Below, one piece after another: positions 7,643 to 13,203 of a stretch of 21,974 nt of DNA. The stretch lies in NCBI GenBank assembly GCA_934294965.1, contig CAKRAM010000153.1, positions 1-21,974 of the forward strand. The letters are read 5' to 3'. Position 1 is the first letter of the stretch. Every line of letters starts with the position of its first letter. This stretch comes from an uncultured Clostridia bacterium (GTDB lineage: Bacteria; Bacillota; Clostridia; Christensenellales; CAG-314). Position numbers and translations under genes: made by a program. Under the pieces are notes generated by a model. The model did no database searches. It was given only the letters and a program-made list of their open reading frames with translations, and was not told the DNA's origin.

Positions 7643-8161
7643 ATGTCTAAAACCTACAAACTGTGCGCCACCGCGTTGCTTTCGGCATTGTCGGTTGCGC
7701 TGAACGCGCTGACGGTTACCGTTGCCGGAAATGCAATTTCGTTTACCTACATTCCTTGCTTTATTGCGGCAATGTACTTGGGAATTATCCCTGCCGCCAC
7801 GGTCGGCTTTGTCGGCGATCTTGTCGCCGGAATTTTGTTCCCCAAGGGAGCGTTTAACCTGCTTATATCGCTTGCGTCCACGCTTATGGGGCTGATTCCC
7901 GGAATCGTGTTCGCCGTTGGCAAAAAGAGCAAGCGCCTGAACCTTGTAATTTCGCTTGTGAGCGTTTTTTTGGTATGCTCGGTAGGAATTAACAGTTATG
8001 CCGTTTGGACGTTTGTAAGCGGAAAATACGCCACGTATTGGGTTTATTTGGCAGCAAGGCTTCCCCTTCAACTTTTGATTGCCGTAATCAACGGCGCAAT
8101 TTTGGCAATTTTGCAAGAAACGTCGGCACTGGATAAACTTTTCAAAAAATCCGAACAATAA
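7643..8161 (+). CDS. FolT-family ECF transporter S component
   Basis: 172 residues with about six hydrophobic segments, the right size for an energy-coupling-factor substrate-binding (S) protein. The middle (about residues 43-90) has AAMYLGIIPAATVGFVGDLV, then AGILFPKGAFN and STLMGLIPGIVF. This matches the Gly-Asp-Leu and LFP-x-GA pattern of FolT-family S components, which bind folate or related vitamins and work with the shared EcfT-EcfA-EcfA' module. No such module is in the window, as expected for group II ECF systems. The ATG at 7643 is chosen because AGGAG lies 7 nt upstream and the protein then begins MSKTYKLCATALL, a normal N-terminus for this family. The gene stands alone after a long structured leader. 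The ligand is not certain; folate is the family default. Confidence 0.8.
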   Translation: MSKTYKLCATALLSALSVALNALTVTVAGNAISFTYIPCFIAAMYLGIIPAATVGFVGDLVAGILFPKGAFNLLISLASTLMGLIPGIVFAVGKKSKRLNLVISLVSVFLVCSVGINSYAVWTFVSGKYATYWVYLAARLPLQLLIAVINGAILAILQETSALDKLFKKSEQ

Positions 8162-8500
8162 CCGCGCGGAGGAACAATCACAAGCAGTTTCAAAATCATA
8201 ACGGCTCAATTTTGCCGGGAGTAATTTTTTGCACAAAACCCGTGCTGGAACCAAAACGGGCAGTGATTACCAAATGGTACTCCTGTTGAAAACTTGCCTA
8301 AACGGTTTTTTCGGATTTGCCGTTATCAAACTCCAAAGCGCAGGAAACGATATTAGAAAATACAGCAAAAGTCTGCTTGTTAAAGTTTATTGCGGAACAA
8401 AACGATATTGCCGAACGCCGCGACTTGTTGGCAAAACGCTTTTGAATGCCCCGCTTTTTGACGGAATTACAAAATAGACTCGGCAATTTGCGCAAAACAC
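8162..8500 (+). other. Intergenic region with a possible decayed reading frame
   Basis: No intact gene. One plus-strand frame (8170-8445) reads protein-like text on both sides of two stop codons near 8284-8297. The last 42 codons, from TTG 8317 to TGA 8445, encode a charged amphipathic peptide containing FIAEQNDIAERRDLLAKRF. No ribosome site precedes that TTG. A GGAGG at 8168-8172 has no start codon behind it. This could be a pseudogene remnant or chance. Confidence 0.2.
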
Positions 8501-8529
8501 TTGTAAATTGTAAAAAAATACTATATAAT
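8501..8529 (+). promoter_or_regulatory. Promoter for the structured RNA and tRNA-Leu(CAG)
   Basis: TTGTAA (8501-8506), 17-nt spacer, perfect TATAAT (8524-8529). Predicted +1 is 8536, 176 nt before the tRNA. Confidence 0.7.
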
Positions 8530-8535
8530 GGATTG

Positions 8536-8711
8536 GCTGTAAGCGATTGAGCGTGCAATATTTGCACTCTTTGTCGGTTCTCGAACGGTTTTGCCTGCCG
8601 CACGCATGCAATGCGGACATAATTGCGGAATAGTGGCGCAACAATCGACCGGCAAAGCAAACGCCGACGTTTGCGCCGAGCACCACTGCTTTGAAAAACT
8701 AGATACTATTT
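8536..8711 (+). ncRNA. Unrecognised structured RNA, co-transcribed with tRNA-Leu(CAG)
   Basis: There is no ORF or terminator between the promoter and the tRNA, but the stretch is packed with pairing. An 11-bp long-range stem joins 8569-8579 to 8647-8657 (with G-T pairs). Local hairpins are GTGCAA-TAT-TTGCAC (8553-8567), CCGCA/TGCGG (8598-8602 with 8612-8616), TTGCG/CGCAA (8623-8627 with 8637-8641), GCAAACG-CCGA-CGTTTGC (8657-8674) and AGCA/TGCT (8679-8690). CGATTG (8544-8549) can also pair with CAATCG (8642-8647), which would form a pseudoknot with the long stem. It lacks the SRP RNA core, RNase P and tmRNA signatures that I know. It may be a stable small RNA released by tRNA 5' processing, a 6S-like RNA, or only a tRNA leader. 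Confidence 0.45.
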
Positions 8712-8794
8712 GCGGATGTGGCGAAATTGGCAGACGCGCATGATTCAGGTTCATGTGGGAAACCATGCAGGTTCAAGTCCTGTCATCCGCACCA
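8712..8794 (+). tRNA. tRNA-Leu, anticodon CAG
   Basis: 83 nt with encoded CCA (8792-8794) and discriminator A (8791). The acceptor stem GCGGATG pairs with CATCCGC, the D-arm is of the leucine type, the anticodon stem is CATGA/TCATG with loop TTCAGGT, and the variable arm is short. The anticodon CAG reads CUG. Apart from stem changes it is laid out like the tRNA-Leu(AAG) near the left end. Confidence 0.95.
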
Positions 8795-8803
8795 AACAAG
8801 AAT

Positions 8804-8846
8804 AAAACGAACCCGAGAGAAAATCTTGAGTTCGTTTTGTTTTTTT
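8804..8846 (+). terminator. Intrinsic terminator of the tRNA-Leu(CAG) transcript
   Basis: A 15-position stem (8804-8818 with 8824-8838, one mismatch) followed by GTTTTTTT. It starts ten bases after the CCA end. Confidence 0.85.
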
Positions 8847-8898
8847 ACAAGAGATTATTTCGGACTAAAAATCAAACTATAAAAACATCACAACCTTT

Positions 8899-8926
8899 AA
8901 CCGAGTGTTCTAAACGCTCGGTTTTT
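8899..8926 (+). terminator. Second terminator-like hairpin
   Basis: An 11-bp stem AACCGAGTGTT / AACGCTCGGTT with a 3-nt loop, then TTTC. It lies about 50 nt after the tRNA terminator and may be a backup terminator. The next gene on the right is convergent. Confidence 0.65.
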
Positions 8927-9067
8927 CTATGCCGTTTTGCCGTCCGCTTTCTTCGTCGAACGACGAAATTTATCGCCTTTCGTCTACGTTTATAGCACAG
9001 TAAAAAGCGTAAGTCAACGGATCATTTTTTATCATCATCTATTCCTTCTGCTATTCCTTCATCTATT

Positions 9068-9898
9068 TTATTTCCTAAAAATCTCGTCCAGTGTTTTTCC
9101 GTCCTTATTTTTCCATTCAACCCAACCGTTTGTTGAGCCGCCGAGAACAAAATCGCTCGCCCCGCTCGGCGTATTAAATTCCAACGTGGTTTTCAGAATA
9201 TAAATGCCGTTCTCCATTACAATATCGCCGTTAGATTGCAATTCCGTTCTTTGTTTATTGTATTTTTCAAGGCTTGTAAGCTTACTCATATTGATCTGAG
9301 AGCCTTGCAGAACCTGAAACTTGTCCCCGTCATAAACGCCATAAGCAAGAATACCGTTTCTCGTTGTATGGAATATCTCGCGATTATCGTTGCTCTGTTT
9401 TGCATCGTCCATTTTATATCCGAGAGTAGCCATTACGAATTGAATTTCGTCATAGACTTCTTCGATAGAGGGAAGATCGTATTCGTCGATTTCATATTTG
9501 GGACGAACAGCGTTTTCTACTTTATATCGCTTTGACTCGTGTGCTTTGATAATGGCGTATTCTTCAAGCCCGCTTATCATATCGAGAGAAAACGTCTTAT
9601 TATCGGCAAGGAACATAATAGCCTTATTCCAAAAATCTTTGGAACGATTGTGATCGTCGAGCCGAGTAACGCCATTTCTTGTCTGTCCGATATAAATTTG
9701 AGCAATTTTATTTTCGTCGTTTTCGTTAATTAAATAGTATATTCCCGGTCTTGTAATGCCCGAAATTTTCTTTGCTTCCGAAAGCAACGGGCGTGGAATA
9801 ACGTATGTGGTTATCGTAGATAAATGGCGGCGGATAGAACGGATACCGTCGGGTTGTCCGTTATAATAAATCGTTTCAAGTTTTTTGCTTGTAGCCAT
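9068..9898 (-). CDS. GIY-YIG nuclease-domain protein with C-terminal DUF4357
   Basis: 276 residues from the ATG at 9898, preceded by AAGGGGGAAA. A longer in-frame ATG exists upstream but would run through the HTH gene. The GIY-YIG core is PGIYYL (51-56) and QIYIGQT (67-73), with Arg79 and Glu112/Glu113 as likely catalytic residues, which makes it a candidate DNA endonuclease. The region before the core (10-40) is conserved-looking and starts with IYYNGQPDGI. The last 30 residues, ending GWVEWKNKDGKTLDEIFRK, fit DUF4357, a small domain often found with restriction or mobile-element nucleases. It is the last gene of a three-gene minus-strand cassette, 13 nt after the HTH gene. Codon use is more AT-rich than in the flanking genes, which suggests transfer. 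The target is unknown. Confidence 0.8.
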   Translation of the reverse strand: MATSKKLETIYYNGQPDGIRSIRRHLSTITTYVIPRPLLSEAKKISGITRPGIYYLINENDENKIAQIYIGQTRNGVTRLDDHNRSKDFWNKAIMFLADNKTFSLDMISGLEEYAIIKAHESKRYKVENAVRPKYEIDEYDLPSIEEVYDEIQFVMATLGYKMDDAKQSNDNREIFHTTRNGILAYGVYDGDKFQVLQGSQINMSKLTSLEKYNKQRTELQSNGDIVMENGIYILKTTLEFNTPSGASDFVLGGSTNGWVEWKNKDGKTLDEIFRK

Positions 9899-9911
9899 AT
9901 AGTTTTCCCCC

Positions 9912-10103
9912 TTAATTCTCAAACTTAATGCCTTTGCTTTCGCAGAATGCGTAAAACTTGCCTTGGGAGACAATTTGCGGTTCGCGGTTATCTTTTTCCC
10001 AGCGGCAAATTGTAGCGTAGGATACACCAAGTTCTTTAGCCAATGCCTCCTGCGTTAAAAGAAGTTTCATTCTTGCATATTTTACTTTTTCGGAAAATTT
10101 CAT
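9912..10103 (-). CDS. XRE-family helix-turn-helix regulator
   Basis: 63 residues when started at ATG 10103, which has GAGG six bases upstream. An alternative ATG at 10115 overlaps the previous stop as ATGA and would add four residues, but it has no good ribosome site. The protein is almost entirely one HTH_3 domain: KVKYARMKLLLTQEALAKEL, GVSYATICRWEKDNREP, then a short tail. It is a cytoplasmic DNA-binding protein, probably a repressor or immunity-type switch of the cassette. It sits between the KilA-N pseudogene and the GIY-YIG gene, with 8 and 13 nt gaps, so all three share one transcript. Confidence 0.85.
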   Translation of the reverse strand: MKFSEKVKYARMKLLLTQEALAKELGVSYATICRWEKDNREPQIVSQGKFYAFCESKGIKFEN

Positions 10104-10111
10104 TTTACACC

Positions 10112-10947
10112 TCATTGTTCGTCCGAGTTGGCGGGTAATTTAAGCGTTTCTTCCGCCCAAACTTTCATCTGACGAATTGCCGTTTTATTTAACTCTATCA
10201 ATCGCTCCTGCTGGCTTATTCCGCATTCGATAAGATAAGCGTTCAGATTTTCAAGATTGGAGAGACATACAAGTTGCGACACTTCGGCATAATCGCGAAT
10301 ATTACCTTTTTTATCAGGGTTTTTATATCTCCATTCACGCGCGGTCAGGCCGAATAAAGCAACGTTCAGAACGTCGGCTTCGCTTGCGTAAACAAACGAC
10401 GCTTGCTCTTTTGTAATTTCAAGCGGAATAATGATGTTATCTTTGATCGCGTCGGTATGTATGCGGTAATTTATTTTTGCACGTTCTCGCTTACCGTCCA
10501 ACCGAGTTGTTTCTGTTCGTCTGCTTTCAGGCGCTGAAACTCTTTGATAATGTATAAATTGATTTCGGGCGAAATCCAAGATGCGAATTGAAGATCAATA
10601 TCCTTGTGTGCATATGTGCCGCCGTTATATTTCCCGGCCTTTGATATAATGCCGATTGCGTTTATGCCGTCTATCCATTTTTTCGGCGTCATTGTAAAGT
10701 AATTATGTCTGGCTTCGCTTCTAAACGTATCGAATTCGACACGGTTAAAATTCGGATTGTTGAGTTGTTCCCACAATACCATATACTGAATCGTATCGAT
10801 TCTGCGCATCCAATTCTGTATAACAAATCGAGGGTCTTCGGGATTTTTGTATTTTGCAATATCCGTAAGAGAGAAATAATCGTCTTTGTTGATATGGATT
10901 CCCTGATCAAATACGGTAATTTCTTTATTCTTAATAATCTTTGCGAC
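10112..10947 (-). pseudogene. KilA-N domain protein, frameshifted and without a normal start codon
   Basis: Two overlapping frames join into one protein of about 280 residues. The first half (10947 to about 10500) reads KNKEITVFDQGIHINKDDY, SLTDIAKYKNPEDPRFVIQ and YAHKDIDLQFASWISPEINL, the standard KilA-N domain found in phage antirepressor-like proteins. It then runs out of frame after QKQLGW. The other frame continues with KRERAKINYRIHTDAIK, ASFVYASEADVLNVALFG and NIRDYAEVSQLVCLSNLENL to a TGA at 10114-10112. Loss of one G near 10499-10502 would explain the break. At the 5' end the frame has no ATG, GTG or TTG between an upstream TAA and the domain. The best candidate is ATT at 10938, eight bases after GAGAAGG. 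It is therefore probably inactive, unless the base loss is a sequencing error and ATT is used. Confidence 0.75.
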
Positions 10948-10967
10948 CTTCTCATAAATTTTATTAT

Positions 10968-10996
10968 ATTATAACACATTTTGACAGAATAATCAA
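10968..10996 (-). promoter_or_regulatory. Promoter of the KilA-N / XRE / GIY-YIG cassette
   Basis: Minus-strand TTGATT (10996-10991), 17-nt spacer, perfect TATAAT (10973-10968). Predicted +1 is 10961, just upstream of the GAGAAGG ribosome site. Confidence 0.7.
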
Positions 10997-10999
10997 GAG

Positions 11000-11173
11000 G
11001 GAAACGGGTGGTCTTAAATATATTTTCGGCTAATAAAAGAGAAGAGTCCGATGATAATTTCGGACTCTTTTACGAACTCGCTATTTGCTAATATTTGCTT
11101 TATTATTTCTGAATTCCCCACGAATATCTATCTAATGTTAGACAAACTTTTGGGTGCATTTTATTGTACACAA
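11000..11173. other. AT-rich intergenic segment between the cassette and the export operon
   Basis: It contains a hairpin AAGAGTCCGA / TCGGACTCTT (11042-11051 with 11060-11069) followed by TTTTA. This could be a weak terminator or the edge of the accessory insert. No gene and no copy of a tRNA end that would mark an attachment site was seen. Confidence 0.4.
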
Positions 11174-11206
11174 AAAAAGCGGCGGCAGGAAGCCGTCGCT
11201 TTTTTG
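11171..11206 (-). terminator. Bidirectional intrinsic terminator, end of the lipoprotein/C39 operon
   Basis: The stem AGCGGCGGC / GCCGTCGCT (11178-11186 with 11192-11200), loop AGGAA, is extended by A/T pairs. It has a T7 run on the minus strand and a T6 run on the plus strand. No plus-strand gene precedes it, so it most likely ends the minus-strand transcript that passes through the repeat array. Confidence 0.8.
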
Positions 11207-11218
11207 CATTATTTGAAG

Positions 11219-11552
11219 TGTTATTTTGTTACATCCGACGTTATTTTGTTACATCCGCTGTTTTTGTAACGTACAGGGTTGTTTTATAACACTAGGGTTA
11301 TCCTGAAACGCCAGTGATATTTTGTAACTTACGGCGTTATCCCCGGCGTTATTTTTCAGCACCGATGTTATTTGTAACATACAGGGCTATTTTATAACGC
11401 TAATGTTATCCGGTTTTATTTTTTAACGTTAGTGCTGTTCTGTAACATCAGGGATATTCTTCAACGCTAACGTTATTTTGCAACGTTTGCGTTGCTACTC
11501 TGTAATTTCAGCGTCATTTCGTAACGTCAGGATTATTTTGTAACGTTGTCAA
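11219..11552 (-). repeat. Degenerate 19-nt tandem repeat (about 17 units) in the operon's 3' UTR
   Basis: About 17 imperfect copies with consensus GTTATTTTGTAACGTCAGG on the plus strand. Most units keep an internal inverted repeat GTTA...TAAC, so each unit can form a tiny hairpin on either strand. Some copies are shortened to 8-12 nt. The array starts just after the terminator and overlaps the last codons and the TAA of the C39-like gene, because a unit's TTACAAAATAA supplies the final Thr-Lys-stop. A 19-nt period is not a multiple of three, so it is not a protein repeat. Direct repeats of varied sequence spaced by nothing argue against CRISPR. Confidence 0.85.
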
Positions 11553-13185
11553 ATACGCAAGATTGTTGGTTTGTGGAGTAACTGCTGTTATACCATTGAC
11601 GGAAGAACAAGGTTGCGGGAACCGTGTTGTAGCCGTCCTGGTAGTGGTCCCATACGTCGGCAGAGTCGGCAAAGATGATTACGTCGTCGTAGATGTAGTC
11701 CGTACCCATCGTGTCGATACCGATGATGGTTTCCCAGTGACCGCCGTGAGGTCTCCAAGATACCGGCATCGGAGTGCCTTTACTAAGGTTGTCCTTTACC
11801 CATGCCAAGAATTTTTCGTAAGTCGGGAAAGGCATGCTTTGTTCTACACTCACAAAGCCGCTTTGCGTATAGCGGAGAGAAACTGCGTTGAATCCGTAGC
11901 TGTCAACCATCTTTTTGAGGTTTACCGAGCCTACACCGCTGCCCTTTACTGTGCTGCCGGTAAGTTTTTCGTACCTTTCAACAAGTTCGATTTGGGTAAG
12001 TTCGTTTGCGGGAGTTTTGAAATAGCCGTAGTAGTTCATGACGGACATTGCCGAGCAAATACCGCAACTGCTTGCCATCGTTTGTTGGAACATACGATAC
12101 TTGGGCAAAATAAGACGCGTGCCTGTGCTGGTCATGTTGTAGTAGTCTACAAATGCCATATATTGAGAGGTCGGGATGTCGGTTTCGCCGTTTTTGGTTT
12201 CGATTACACCGTAAAGTTCTGCATTGGTTGTTCCGCCGTAGGTGCCGTCGCTGTTAAGCAACATGTGGTTTTCCGGCATAACTTGCACTGCTTGGCGAGT
12301 TTCTTCAACGCGGTCGAACTCCACAAGGTGCTTGGGAGCAACTACGATGTAGTCAAATTGGTTGGTAACCTTTCCTGCGGGAGAAACGTTGTACCACCAA
12401 CGGTAGAAACGTCCTGCGGGAGAAACGTTGTAGCCGTCTTGGAAGTGGTCCCAGTTGTCCATAGGATCAGCCATCATCAAGATGGTGTTACGACTGTTTT
12501 CCGTACCCATGGTATCCATACCGAAAATGATGTGCCAGCCGTTATCTACGTTGTCTTGGAAGCGAACCATAACAAAGCGGCCTGCATCCAAGTGCTTTTT
12601 GAGCCAAGTGTTGAAGTTGGCAATTTTGCCGTTGGTTGTGTCGCCTTTTTCCACGTAGTCCGTGGTACGAGTTGCATACCCCAAAGAATTGAACATTTTT
12701 TCCAAACCTTCTACGGACGTTCCGTTGCCGTAAACGGTGGTATCGTTCATTTCTTCGTACATTTTTACCAATTTTTCTTCGGTGTAGGTGTTATAGACGT
12801 CTTCGCCGCTGTGATTCATGATCATCAACATGCAGGCAAGTCCGCCGCTATCCTTCATGGTTTGTTGATAGGGGGCAAAGTGAGGGATAACCGTGCGGTC
12901 GGCTGTGGAAGTCATATTGTAGTAGTCGTTGTACATCCAGTAGCCGGAATCGGGTTGGTCGTATTCGCCGTTCAAGGGCGCACCTTCGCCGTATTTTTCG
13001 GCGTCCAAAGTTCCGCCGTAGTTGTTGTTAGCGTCCAAAATGAGATGTTTGCGACTGTCGATGGGAATACGAGTTTCTTGACCTGCAGCAGGCGCATCGG
13101 TTGCAAAAGCCACAAGTACAGGCACGAAAGCCGAAATCAAAGCGATTACCAACAACAGACAAGTCCATTTAATCGATTTTTTCAT
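11533..13185 (-). CDS. Secreted protein with two C39-like peptidase domains, the first lacking its catalytic Cys
   Basis: 550 residues. A signal peptide (1-28, cleavage after AFA likely) is followed by two homologous halves, about 45-290 and 300-550. Both contain DYYNMTST, FQQTM-type or YQQTM, GMDTMGT/GIDTMGT and WDH-QDGYN. In the second half the papain-like triad is present: Cys374 in QQTMASSCGICSAMSVMNY, His483 in GGHWETIIGID and Asp507 in IIFADSADVWDH, with Gln367/368 for the oxyanion hole. In the first half Cys is replaced by Gly114 (QQTMKDSGGLACM), while His218 and Asp240 remain, so this half should be a pseudo-peptidase. The fold resembles peptidase C39-like domains, here stand-alone and exported rather than fused to an ABC transporter. 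The gene lies 18 nt after the lipoprotein gene with GGAG nine bases before the ATG, so they form one operon. Its substrate is unknown, and no bacteriocin precursor is visible nearby. Confidence 0.78.
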   Translation of the reverse strand: MKKSIKWTCLLLVIALISAFVPVLVAFATDAPAAGQETRIPIDSRKHLILDANNNYGGTLDAEKYGEGAPLNGEYDQPDSGYWMYNDYYNMTSTADRTVIPHFAPYQQTMKDSGGLACMLMIMNHSGEDVYNTYTEEKLVKMYEEMNDTTVYGNGTSVEGLEKMFNSLGYATRTTDYVEKGDTTNGKIANFNTWLKKHLDAGRFVMVRFQDNVDNGWHIIFGMDTMGTENSRNTILMMADPMDNWDHFQDGYNVSPAGRFYRWWYNVSPAGKVTNQFDYIVVAPKHLVEFDRVEETRQAVQVMPENHMLLNSDGTYGGTTNAELYGVIETKNGETDIPTSQYMAFVDYYNMTSTGTRLILPKYRMFQQTMASSCGICSAMSVMNYYGYFKTPANELTQIELVERYEKLTGSTVKGSGVGSVNLKKMVDSYGFNAVSLRYTQSGFVSVEQSMPFPTYEKFLAWVKDNLSKGTPMPVSWRPHGGHWETIIGIDTMGTDYIYDDVIIFADSADVWDHYQDGYNTVPATLFFRQWYNSSYSTNQQSCVFDNVTK

Positions 13186-13203
13186 ATTCGTTATCTCCGT
13201 CCG

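Noticed and set aside
8298..8660. A 120-codon minus-strand frame
   Set aside because: Its composition looks random; it overlaps the tRNA promoter and structured RNA and has no family resemblance.
8536..8711. SRP RNA, RNase P RNA or tmRNA in front of tRNA-Leu(CAG)
   Set aside because: The SRP GGAAGGAAGCAGC core, the RNase P GAGGAAAGTC motif and a tmRNA tag frame are all missing.
10689..10979. A 96-codon minus-strand frame with an ATG six bases after the cassette +1
   Set aside because: It is out of frame with the KilA-N domain, and the translated text resembles no protein.
11219..11552. The tandem array as a CRISPR locus
   Set aside because: Units are about 19 nt with no unique spacers between them and are degenerate throughout.
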